Assembly: GCA_018136815.1 (NCBI GenBank) | Contig: CM030945.1 | Span: 1,742,091 to 1,806,090 of the forward strand | DNA: 64,000 bases | From: Isochrysis galbana | Taxonomy: Eukaryota; Haptophyta; Isochrysidales; Isochrysidaceae | Reading direction: 5' to 3' | Shown: positions 1-8,724 of the stretch, one piece after another | Position numbering within the stretch: the stretch's first letter is position 1 | Layout: each line of letters starts with the position of its first letter | The notes under the pieces: generated by a model | What the model was told of the DNA's origin: nothing | Databases searched by the model: none | What the model saw: only the letters and a program-made list of their open reading frames with translations | Program-made: the position numbers and the translations under genes

Positions 1-687
1 GAGGCAAAGAACGAGACTTCCTCGTCCCAGAAGACCGCTTCGACCACGGACATGGTTGCCGCCGTGCAGGCGGCCGTCCAAGCTACCGTGGCGGAAGCTC
101 TTCGCGGACAGGGACATTCGCCTGCTTCGAAGCCTGATTATCGGGCTGCTGCACCGCCGGCAAGTTACCACTCCAACTCACCGTTGCCGGCTATACTGAC
201 CGATCCACCGGGTCGAAAGGGAGGCTCGTCTCGGCCGCCCAGCCGTCGCTGCGATCCGCCGGCGAACGGCCAAGGGCTACCGCCCGATTTGGGCGTATCC
301 CGGTGGACGCCCGAGCTTTGGAATCGGGCCCGAGCCCGCTTCTGGGCCGTAGCAGGCTATGCCAAGCACCCAAGGGTCTCGGCGGCGCTAGCAAAGTGCC
401 GACCGGCCGATAATTCAATGGAAACTCCACGAACGGACGATATCAATAGGGGAATCACCGAATGGACGAACGAAAACGGCTGTGCCTTCTGCGCTTTCCG
501 ACCTCAAGCTCCTCCTGGCACTCCATCCAGCGAAGCCTGGAAATATGGCACGGGAGACGGTGCTCACAACCCCGTCATCTGTCAGCCATATATCCGCTTT
601 CTGTGTGAGGCTGGCTGCGGAGAGTGCGGATCGGACGAGCACATTCATAAGCTTCTTCGCTCGATGGTCCGGGTTAAGCCTCAGTAG
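1..687 (+). CDS. gag: Ty3/gypsy element A Gag, C-terminal part (5' cut by window edge)
   Basis: The frame is open from base 1 and ends at TAG 685-687, so this is the C-terminal ~228 residues of a Gag polyprotein. It contains an Ala-rich helix (MVAAVQAAVQATVAEAL) and a proline-rich linker. It ends in a conserved Cys/His cluster: NGCAFC, then GAHNPVIC, YIRFLC and GECG followed by a His. The same cluster occurs in Gag of the minus-strand element B at 36322-37848, which supports homology. It is not the usual CCHC knuckle. Gag normally forms the virus-like particle that packages the element RNA. The next codons after the stop remain open in the same frame into pol. The assignment rests on position and on the paralogue, not on a recognised Gag family. 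Confidence 0.82.
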   Translation, partial: EAKNETSSSQKTASTTDMVAAVQAAVQATVAEALRGQGHSPASKPDYRAAAPPASYHSNSPLPAILTDPPGRKGGSSRPPSRRCDPPANGQGLPPDLGVSRWTPELWNRARARFWAVAGYAKHPRVSAALAKCRPADNSMETPRTDDINRGITEWTNENGCAFCAFRPQAPPGTPSSEAWKYGTGDGAHNPVICQPYIRFLCEAGCGECGSDEHIHKLLRSMVRVKPQ

Positions 688-852
688 GGGTCCGGCGGGG
701 TCCCCGTCCTTCAAACCCTGGCGGAGAACATCGCGGGCGGTGGGCCTGAACGCCACCACCACCATCCCGATCCGATCCCTACGCCGCTTGGGGAGAAGAG
801 CTGTCGACGCGGCGATTCTCCCCCTGTCTCTAGCTCTATTCAGTCCTCGACG
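685..852 (+). promoter_or_regulatory. Gag-Pol junction: single in-frame amber codon
   Basis: Gag ends with TAG at 685-687. The following 55 codons (688-852) contain no stop and run straight into the pol frame, so one amber codon is all that separates Gag from Pol. This suggests stop-codon readthrough to make Gag-Pol, as in gammaretroviruses, but reinitiation is also possible. A GTGGGCCTGAACGCCACC block near 740-757 is shared with the junction of element B, where it lies in another frame. It may be an RNA signal rather than coding sequence. Confidence 0.6.
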
Positions 853-3800
853 GTGGGAGCCGCCTCGCCGGCTGAAGCCCCCGCCGAACGGCTATCTCGG
901 AAGCCGGAGTCGACACTTGACCCGGGCTCCTGGAAACAGGTTTGCCCCGGAGATAGTCGCGACCCGACTCTCCGAAATTCGTGTACGTCTACAAGTTCTT
1001 CTATTACTCCGCACGCTATTAGGATGTTAGGGGCCGATTCTCGCTCGCTGCCCCTCTTGGAATCTATTTCTACGGATACTATGCTGTCTTCGGTTTCTTC
1101 TAATTCTCCTAGGTCTTTCGACGCATCTTCATCCCTGGATTCACCCCCCGACGGCCCTGCCCAAGGGGGTGGGCTAGGTGGATTCGACGCGTCTTCGGTC
1201 TCTTCGTTTCGTAAACAATCAGTTGTGAAGCCCTCGGGGGCTGTCGACTCGGTATCATCTTCTGCTCTAGGTTCTATGGATAGGTCCGACGTGGCCGCTG
1301 CCGCGTCCGAAAACGTTGTTGCTGCTCTACCTGTTTCTGCTCTTTCCCGGCGGGACCCCACTGGAGACCTCTCTCCCAAGGGCCATAGCCGGAGCCGCTC
1401 TGCGGACGAATTGTCGTTGTCTACTGTAGGTTCTCGTGCTGTAGAGGCGGAGACTAGTGCCTCCTCCTCACCTCTCTCCGCGGTTCGTTATATTTCTCCG
1501 TCATCGTGTTCATTCTCTCGTCTCGAAGTTGCACCCGTTCTCGTTTCTGACCTGGTTACCGACCCGGAAGGGTCGGCTTCCGGAGTCAATGAAGTTGAAG
1601 GTTCCAAGGGAGCTGCGGCTTTCCGCGCTCACGCCGTGGCCACCCCAGACTCGGGAGACGCAGGGGCCGTCGATTACGATCTCTCGTCGCGCCCCACACG
1701 GACGCCGGCGTCTCCTCTTTCTCTCGGCTCTCCGGAGGATCCCTGTTCCAGGGATCGCCCGCCGGAGCCAACCCCCTTCAGGTCTAGCCCACCGAAACTT
1801 CAGGGCGACGACCCCCTCCCCCTGAATTCTACTGCCGAGGCCATCCACCGGATCGCCGTGGTTGGTTGTTCCTCGGCCGCCAAGTCTACTGAAGCTGCCC
1901 GCGCCCCTACGCGCGAGCTCCAAATGTTAGCCGCCTCCCGTGCCCGGGCTAGCGGTTCCTCCGTCATCTTGCCCCGCCATCTCGCCGAAGCTGCTCTAGC
2001 CTTGCGGCGGCCGCACGCGAGCACTCATTCATCACCCTCTGCCGTACTGCCGACGCATTTTGACGAGCTTTGCGCTGAGTTAGCGGCGATCCACGACGCC
2101 GTGACGTTCGACGCGGCCGAGGGGATTCCTCCACCCCGCGTTCTAGTCGTCGGTGAAGCTAGCGGGGTCGTGTCTTCGATGTTCCTACTCGCCGGAGCGC
2201 ACGTCGCGACGTGCGATCTACGACCGTCGGAGATCGACTACATTCCCCACTTCTGCGGAGATGCTCTTCACATTCAAAACCTCGGTTGGGACCTCGTGGT
2301 CGCGCATCCGCCGTGCACGTATTTGTCGGCGGTGAGTTGCCAGTGGCTCGATCGGGAGCCGGGACGACGCCAGGCTCTCGAATCCGCCGCTAGAGTCTTC
2401 CTCGCCATGGCAAGCGCCAACGCGCCTTTCGTTGCCGTCGAAAATCCTCGAATGCACGCGGAAGCCTCCGCCTTAGTCGGGGGGTTGCGACCGCGGCAGT
2501 TTGTGCAGCCGTGGCAGCACGGCACGGGCCATCAAAAAGCAACTGGCCTGTACCTGACGGCTTCACTCCCGCCCCTGCAGCCTTCGAAGATTGTCGAGGG
2601 ACGTCTATCCGCGATGGCGGATCTATCGCCGTCGCCCCACCGTGGCGCCCTTCGCAGCCGCACCTACGTGGGCATTGCCGGTGCAATGGCGGCCCAGTGG
2701 ATGCCGGTCTTGCGCCGTTATGCGCGCAAAGCCAAGGCGTCGCGTTCGCTCAACTTCACGGTGGACTGGGCAATTTCCCAAGCAGCTGCCAGCTTGAGAG
2801 AACGCCCCTCGCTTTGCTCGACCGGTTTCGAACTGGCTGAGCCGAGGACGGCTCTGGCTCGCTTCATGGAGGGGAGAGGCGAAGCAGCTTCTAGCTCTCA
2901 CCTCACGCCTCCCAGCGGTTCGCTAGTGTCTGATTCGGTTGTCGTGATCCCGGACGTAGGCCCCGTTGCCGATGCGTCTCGCCTGCTTCATCAGGAGGAC
3001 TCGGAAACTATCGTATCGCAAGACGGGACCGAGGCGAAAGGAGACCGCTTCACGCCGTGGGAGTGGCCCATAAGGGACCGCTCTACAACGCCAGGCCCTC
3101 CAAACACGGTGAAGAAGCGCCGCAGCAAGTGGCAGGTCTTCGATCGTGATGTAATTTCGGGGGTCCATCGGTGGCAGGATGTCACGCCTTCCATCGCCCA
3201 AGAAATCGCTGAGCAAGCGGCAGCTGCGGAGCCGTCGGAACCTTCCATCTTGTCTCGACTGGGCTCTCAAGGCATCAATGCACTATCTCCGAGCGCCTCC
3301 TTCACGGCTGGCGACGAGGGAGTGGCCGAACTGACCAATTCGTTCGTAGCCGAAAGGCCACTCGAAACCTGGGATGTCGGGCCCGACTCGGGAGAAGATG
3401 ACACGCCCGAGATGCCAGAACACCGGAGCATGCAGACCCTCGAGACCAAGCCCTCCGACGCCGCCGAAGGAGAGGATACTCCACGGGCACTGTATTGCGA
3501 TGGGGCTACCGCTAGGGGCCTCAGTGCGGCCGGATTTTCCGAGTTGTCGAAGCTTCCGAAGACAGACTTGCAGAAGTCCCTGGAGAAGGAATGGTCACGC
3601 CAAATGGATCAACCTCGGCATCCGACGGACCGTCGAGGGCTAGGCTATGATGGCGTGCCTAACCCCTCTAATTCAGCAAAGGCATCCCCACGCTCTTCAA
3701 TACCATTCGTGCCGCAGACGGTAGCCGCCGCTATCGAGCGAGTGCCCCACGTCGATGAATCTTCTCCGTCCAGGCCAGCCTCCAATCCAACCACCCCGTC

Positions 3801-6800
3801 ACCCGGAGCCGGAACCTCGCTTCCAGTAGAATCTATCGCGGACACTCCGCCGCCACTCTACCCTCGTCACTGCCTCTATGTCCGCGATCTCGTGGTCTGC
3901 CGTGCCGATGGCGACCGCGCAGCTCAAGGGTTCGTTCTCCCGGACGTTGCCCTCACGGTGAACAGCACCCTGGCTGACACTGGAGCGGGCCCGTCAGTAA
4001 TCACCACTGCTCTTCTCGATCGACTACCTGAAGACGCTTGCGTCGAACGCGTATCGGACGCTACCGTCCCCAACCTACATGGGCCGGACGGCCTTCCTCT
4101 CATCACTAGGGGCCGGGCTAGCCTCGTCTTCTCCTTGTCCGGTCGCCTCTTCCGTCATTCGTTCGCGGTCATCGAAGGAAACGCGATGCTTCTGCTCGGG
4201 AACGATTTTTTGGCCGCCCACTCCGCTACCATTTCTCTCGACGCCGCGAGCTCGGAAGGAAGCCTCCGCCTCCGTCCGGCCTCTGGCGATTCAGAAGACT
4301 CTTCAAGAGTCCTTTCCGAATGTGTAGTCAGAGTTTCCACGGCGCCGCCCCCAGTCGCGGACTCCGGCTTCGTCGGAGCTATCTCGATGTCACCCGGTCA
4401 GCCGCTGACTGTCGACTTTCTGGAGAGGTCGACGGGAACACGAGAGATCCCGGCCGGATCGGAGGGTGAGGCTGCTGCTGATGCTAGGCAGCCACTCTAT
4501 ACACCTCTCTTTGAGTCTGCCGACGAGTTTGCGGCCAAAGCTCCGGCGTCTACCTCGTCCGAATACCTTCTCTACACGGAGCAAGCGGTGACGATTCCTG
4601 CCTTCCACCGCGCAACCATCTGGGTCAGGGTTCCGCTAGCTCTCCGAGATCATTCGGACTGCGCGATGCTGGTCGACCGCCTACCAAATCGCGAGGCTCT
4701 CGATTCGTCTCCTCTCGTAATGCCCACGGTGGTCACGCCCACGGACGATCACCGCATCGCGGTGACGATCGTCCACACCGGGGTCAATGCGCTGACCCTG
4801 CCGTCTCTGCATCCGATAGCTTCGCTCCAGGTGCGTTTCAAGTTGCACCGGGGCTGGACTCCGACTGGAAGCGAGGGGGATGGTGACCCTGTCACCGCGC
4901 TGAGCGAGGAGCAACGAGCCCTACTCGACTCAGCCACCATCGATCCAGACCGGCTTCTTTCCGACGATCAACGAGAAGAAGTACGCCAACTCTTGGCCCG
5001 GCGCATCAAAGCTTTCGCGTTGCACCCGGGGGCTCCAAACCATACGCATGTTCTCGAGGTGGAGTTGCCACTCAACCCCGGTGCTGTTCCTCACCGGCAT
5101 GCTCCGTCTAGAGTGGGCCGCGCAGGCGAGCTCATCATAGAAGAGGAGGTAGCCAAGATGGAAGCCGCCGGCATTATTCGCAAGTCAAATTCGGCTTGGG
5201 CTTCCCGAGTAGTCCTGGTCAGCAAGAAAGATGGCTCCGTTCGATTCTGCGTGGACTACCGCGACACGAACGCCAAGCTACGCGTCGAGGATAGCCCTCT
5301 ACCCCTCATTGTAGAGGCTATTGATAGGCTAGCGTCCGGCCAAGGGCCGCTCAGTTCTCTCTTTTTATGTACTCTCGATTTAGCCTCTGGCTTTTGGGGC
5401 ATCCCGATCAAAGAGTCGCACAAACATATCACCGCTTTCACTACCCACCGCGGCAAATACGAGTTCAACTTTCTACCGTTCGGCATCCAATCAGGTCCCT
5501 CCTACATGTGCCGCTTGATGGACATCGTTCTCGGTGCGCTAGCGTGGGAGATCTGCATGCCTTACCTCGATGATGTGGGCATCTGGTCAACGGGCGTGGG
5601 TCCTTCCGAAGAGGCCAGGGCACAAGCTTCGTTCGAGCAAATGCTTCACCGGCTAGACCTAGTTCTCGAGCGGCTAGAGTGGGCCGGCCTGACCTGCAAG
5701 ATGTCCAAGTGTGTCTTCTTTGCCACCTCTACGGAGTACCTCGGTCACGTTGTCTCGAGGGAAGGTCTCAAGATGGACCCGAAGAAGGTCGCAGCTGTCG
5801 CCGACATCGACCCGTCATCCATCAACTCCTTGGAAGCGGTTCGATCTTTCCTCGGCCTTTGCTCCTACTATCGTCGATTCATTCGCCAATTCGCCGCTAA
5901 GGCTGCTCCTCTCACTGCCCTCACGCGGAAGGGCTGCGACGTGGCAAAGGAGTCCCAGTCCGAGGAGTGTCGCCGAGCTATCCAAGAGCTCAAGGCAGCG
6001 ATCACCTCGGAGCCCGTCTTGACTCCACCCAGGGATGATCGTCCCTTCATCGTCAAGACCGATGGGGCTAGCAAGTTGGGTATCGCCGGCATCCTCTCGC
6101 AGCTAGGAGACGATAACCGTGAACGAGTCGTTGGGTACTACGCTCGCAGTCTCACCTCGGCCGAACGCCACTGGACGGTGACTGAGATTGAGCTCTTGGC
6201 TGCCCTGGAATCAATCCGAAATTGGCGACCCTACCTTTGGGGGCGTCGGTTCAAGTTAGTCGTCGACCACTCCGCGCTGCGATGGCTGCATACCATGAAG
6301 GATCAAGTAGCCGGTGGGCCAGCCTCTCGGCTGACTCGGTGGGCTCTCAAGTTGGCTGAGTACCGGTTCGACGTCGAACATAAACCAGGAGCTGTTCATC
6401 AAGATGCTGACGGGCTCTCCCGGCTAGCATCACTGGAGCCGGAACACGAAGACGAACCACTCGCCGGCCCAGCGCCGCTAGCGGTACGTGAGCCTGGCTT
6501 AGAGTCTCTAGCCGAGCAGGAACGGTCCCATCCGGTGGCTGCCATCACGCGCTCCGTAGCTACGGCGCGAGGGCTTCAAGCTTTGGATCGATCTCGTCGT
6601 CGAGCCTCCGATTCCGGGCCCGCCATCCAGTCCAGTTATTTGGCTCCGGGTACGCCGACTTCCGAAGAGATGAGAGCGGCCCTGGCGGAAGATCCGTTCG
6701 TAGAGCCACTCCTAGGCTCAAGAGAGACGGTCAATCACGAGCCATCAGGCCAAGGGTCGCCTCGGCAGGCCGCCGCCTCAGGCCCCATTGCCGAAGATGA

Positions 6801-8337
6801 TTCGTGTTCCAGTTCTGTCGCTCCTGTTCCCGCTCAGCAATCCAAGATGTTTCGCCGTTTCGTCGTTCACGATGGGCTCGTCTACTATCGCACCGTTCCT
6901 GACTCCACCGACCCGAACTCGCTAGTGCTCTACATTCCGCCCTCGTTGCGGTCTCGCTACCTTTTTGCCTACCACGATCGCTCCGGTCACCTCGGAGTTT
7001 CTCGTATGTCTGGTCTTCTTCGTACTCGGGTATACTGGCCGGGCATGTCTTCCGACGTTGCATCCTACGTCCGGGAATGCCACGAGTGTACCCTCGCCAA
7101 GCCGCTACCGAGGGCTCTAGCGTCGCCCTCCGGTCTCTCCGTGGGTACCTACCCCTTTGATGTGGTCTACTGCGACGTGCTCTCGCTGGCTCCCACTCAC
7201 AACTTCGTGCCTGGAGTCTCGGGTTACGACAAGCTGGTCGTCTTCATCGACTCGCTCACTCGATGGATTGAGGCTGAGCCGTCGAATGGGGATCCCTCGT
7301 CGGAAGTGGCCTTGGACATGTTCATCCGCTTGATTGTGACGCGTTATGGAGTCCCTAGGCAGCTTCGAACCGACGCCGGTTCGAATCTTTGTTCGGTTCT
7401 TGTTTCGCGTATTCTGGAGCTCACCGGGACTGATTTGTCGAGTACAGAGCCGTACCGACATGAAGGTGTAGGCTTCGTCGAACGCGCTCAGCAAACGCTC
7501 ATCCGTTTAATGCGCGCCTCGAACGAGGGTGGCAGCCATTGGGTCGACCATTTGCCGTTCCTACTCCTCTCGTTGAGGGCTTCTTCCGGTCGTGTTACCT
7601 CCCGGTCTCCAGCGTCTTTGATCTTTGGGCGTGAGCTGCGTCTGCCCGCTCAACTCTCTGATCCGAAGACCGTTTCGCCAACTGCTCTCGAGGCGGCGTC
7701 CGCCGACGTTCGCTCGTACGCATCCAGGCTCAATGCGAGCCTCCGCCTCTCATGGTCCAGCGCTCTCGAGGCTACCCTAGCCGCTCAGGCTGAGTCGGCC
7801 CGTGACGCTACCATCAAGTCTCAAAGACCAGCGCGTTTCGAACCTGGGGATCGCGTCTGCATGCGATTACCAGGCCGTGCCAACAAGTTGCAATTCATCT
7901 ACTCGGGTCCCTACCGCGTCGTAGAGGCTCTGTCCGACACTAGGTACCGACTCCGTGATTTGGAGAACCGGTTAGTCAAGGAGGAGGTGCATATCTCGAA
8001 CCTCCGGCCGTATCATACTTTCGTTGATGAAGAGCCGCTGGCTGACGACGAGTACATCGTTGAAAAGTTGCTCGATCGTCGTAGCCATGGCGATTCTATC
8101 GAGTACCTCGTGAAGTGGCGTGGCTATTCTATTCGAGAAGCCACCTGGGAGCCTCGTTCCGAGTTGCTCCGTCGTTGTTCTGATTTGCTTGATGATTATG
8201 ATCGCTCCGTCGAAGAGACTTGTCCAGAAGATGTTGAGTCCCCGGAAGCAACTTCTTCGTCGGCCAGGGATACTCCTCTTCCTCCCGTTCTCGATGCGCC
8301 GTCGTCGCGCACTCGATCCAGGCTCCATTCTCGTTGA
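853..8337 (+). CDS. pol: Ty3/gypsy chromovirus A Pol polyprotein with embedded DNA methyltransferase-like domain
   Basis: An uninterrupted 2494-residue frame, in fact open from 688, so the true N-terminus is probably a Gag-Pol fusion. Domains in order, numbering from base 853: a Ser/Pro-rich low-complexity leader (1 to ~420); a C5-cytosine-methyltransferase-like domain (~429-620) with HPPC (catalytic-type Cys488), VENP (Glu530) and RSRTY (601-605); an aspartic protease with LADTGA (Asp1042); a reverse transcriptase with YLDD (1571-1574); RNase H with KTDGAS (Asp1737); an integrase with an H2C2 zinc finger and Asp2108, Asp2174 and Glu2210 (DD35E spacing); and a chromodomain (~2400-2450, EYIVEKLL to TWEP). 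The protein would cleave itself, copy element RNA into DNA and integrate it. The chromodomain probably steers integration to particular chromatin. The intact frame implies recent activity. The methyltransferase module is not standard for Ty3/gypsy. Confidence 0.95.
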   Translation: MGAASPAEAPAERLSRKPESTLDPGSWKQVCPGDSRDPTLRNSCTSTSSSITPHAIRMLGADSRSLPLLESISTDTMLSSVSSNSPRSFDASSSLDSPPDGPAQGGGLGGFDASSVSSFRKQSVVKPSGAVDSVSSSALGSMDRSDVAAAASENVVAALPVSALSRRDPTGDLSPKGHSRSRSADELSLSTVGSRAVEAETSASSSPLSAVRYISPSSCSFSRLEVAPVLVSDLVTDPEGSASGVNEVEGSKGAAAFRAHAVATPDSGDAGAVDYDLSSRPTRTPASPLSLGSPEDPCSRDRPPEPTPFRSSPPKLQGDDPLPLNSTAEAIHRIAVVGCSSAAKSTEAARAPTRELQMLAASRARASGSSVILPRHLAEAALALRRPHASTHSSPSAVLPTHFDELCAELAAIHDAVTFDAAEGIPPPRVLVVGEASGVVSSMFLLAGAHVATCDLRPSEIDYIPHFCGDALHIQNLGWDLVVAHPPCTYLSAVSCQWLDREPGRRQALESAARVFLAMASANAPFVAVENPRMHAEASALVGGLRPRQFVQPWQHGTGHQKATGLYLTASLPPLQPSKIVEGRLSAMADLSPSPHRGALRSRTYVGIAGAMAAQWMPVLRRYARKAKASRSLNFTVDWAISQAAASLRERPSLCSTGFELAEPRTALARFMEGRGEAASSSHLTPPSGSLVSDSVVVIPDVGPVADASRLLHQEDSETIVSQDGTEAKGDRFTPWEWPIRDRSTTPGPPNTVKKRRSKWQVFDRDVISGVHRWQDVTPSIAQEIAEQAAAAEPSEPSILSRLGSQGINALSPSASFTAGDEGVAELTNSFVAERPLETWDVGPDSGEDDTPEMPEHRSMQTLETKPSDAAEGEDTPRALYCDGATARGLSAAGFSELSKLPKTDLQKSLEKEWSRQMDQPRHPTDRRGLGYDGVPNPSNSAKASPRSSIPFVPQTVAAAIERVPHVDESSPSRPASNPTTPSPGAGTSLPVESIADTPPPLYPRHCLYVRDLVVCRADGDRAAQGFVLPDVALTVNSTLADTGAGPSVITTALLDRLPEDACVERVSDATVPNLHGPDGLPLITRGRASLVFSLSGRLFRHSFAVIEGNAMLLLGNDFLAAHSATISLDAASSEGSLRLRPASGDSEDSSRVLSECVVRVSTAPPPVADSGFVGAISMSPGQPLTVDFLERSTGTREIPAGSEGEAAADARQPLYTPLFESADEFAAKAPASTSSEYLLYTEQAVTIPAFHRATIWVRVPLALRDHSDCAMLVDRLPNREALDSSPLVMPTVVTPTDDHRIAVTIVHTGVNALTLPSLHPIASLQVRFKLHRGWTPTGSEGDGDPVTALSEEQRALLDSATIDPDRLLSDDQREEVRQLLARRIKAFALHPGAPNHTHVLEVELPLNPGAVPHRHAPSRVGRAGELIIEEEVAKMEAAGIIRKSNSAWASRVVLVSKKDGSVRFCVDYRDTNAKLRVEDSPLPLIVEAIDRLASGQGPLSSLFLCTLDLASGFWGIPIKESHKHITAFTTHRGKYEFNFLPFGIQSGPSYMCRLMDIVLGALAWEICMPYLDDVGIWSTGVGPSEEARAQASFEQMLHRLDLVLERLEWAGLTCKMSKCVFFATSTEYLGHVVSREGLKMDPKKVAAVADIDPSSINSLEAVRSFLGLCSYYRRFIRQFAAKAAPLTALTRKGCDVAKESQSEECRRAIQELKAAITSEPVLTPPRDDRPFIVKTDGASKLGIAGILSQLGDDNRERVVGYYARSLTSAERHWTVTEIELLAALESIRNWRPYLWGRRFKLVVDHSALRWLHTMKDQVAGGPASRLTRWALKLAEYRFDVEHKPGAVHQDADGLSRLASLEPEHEDEPLAGPAPLAVREPGLESLAEQERSHPVAAITRSVATARGLQALDRSRRRASDSGPAIQSSYLAPGTPTSEEMRAALAEDPFVEPLLGSRETVNHEPSGQGSPRQAAASGPIAEDDSCSSSVAPVPAQQSKMFRRFVVHDGLVYYRTVPDSTDPNSLVLYIPPSLRSRYLFAYHDRSGHLGVSRMSGLLRTRVYWPGMSSDVASYVRECHECTLAKPLPRALASPSGLSVGTYPFDVVYCDVLSLAPTHNFVPGVSGYDKLVVFIDSLTRWIEAEPSNGDPSSEVALDMFIRLIVTRYGVPRQLRTDAGSNLCSVLVSRILELTGTDLSSTEPYRHEGVGFVERAQQTLIRLMRASNEGGSHWVDHLPFLLLSLRASSGRVTSRSPASLIFGRELRLPAQLSDPKTVSPTALEAASADVRSYASRLNASLRLSWSSALEATLAAQAESARDATIKSQRPARFEPGDRVCMRLPGRANKLQFIYSGPYRVVEALSDTRYRLRDLENRLVKEEVHISNLRPYHTFVDEEPLADDEYIVEKLLDRRSHGDSIEYLVKWRGYSIREATWEPRSELLRRCSDLLDDYDRSVEETCPEDVESPEATSSSARDTPLPPVLDAPSSRTRSRLHSR

Positions 8338-8712
8338 TCCCATGTCTTGGGTAAGGGACCCGTCCCTCTAGGCTAGCCCCACGCCTCGGCTAGGGCTCCG
8401 AGTTCAAGTTTCCGTCCGAGCGAATCATGGAGGTGATGAACGCGTGCTGCCTGCGCTCTACACCCGGCGCAACACCCGAGCAAAGCTCCTGTAAAAGGGA
8501 GAAGTGGGTGGGGCAGTGCGTACGAAAGAGGCCGCCGCGTTAAGCCGCCGATTTCGTGCTCGCTTTGGATCCAAAGGGTGTTCTTGTCTCCACGTTTCGC
8601 TCGCTATGTTCCGTTGCTTCTTGTTCCGATTCTGACCTCTGGTCAGCTCAGGTTCCAGTTTCCAGGTCTCTGTTTCCAGGTTCACCGCTCGACATCGGGA
8701 GACGTCTCGATC

Positions 8713-8724
8713 TTAGTCGGGGGG
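8713..8724 (+). promoter_or_regulatory. Polypurine tract of element A
   Basis: TTAGTCGGGGGG directly precedes the LTR start TGTCGCATTC. The sequence AGTCGGGG(G/A)G recurs immediately before the LTRs at 27838 (minus strand) and 39769, as expected for the plus-strand primer of reverse transcription. Confidence 0.7.
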
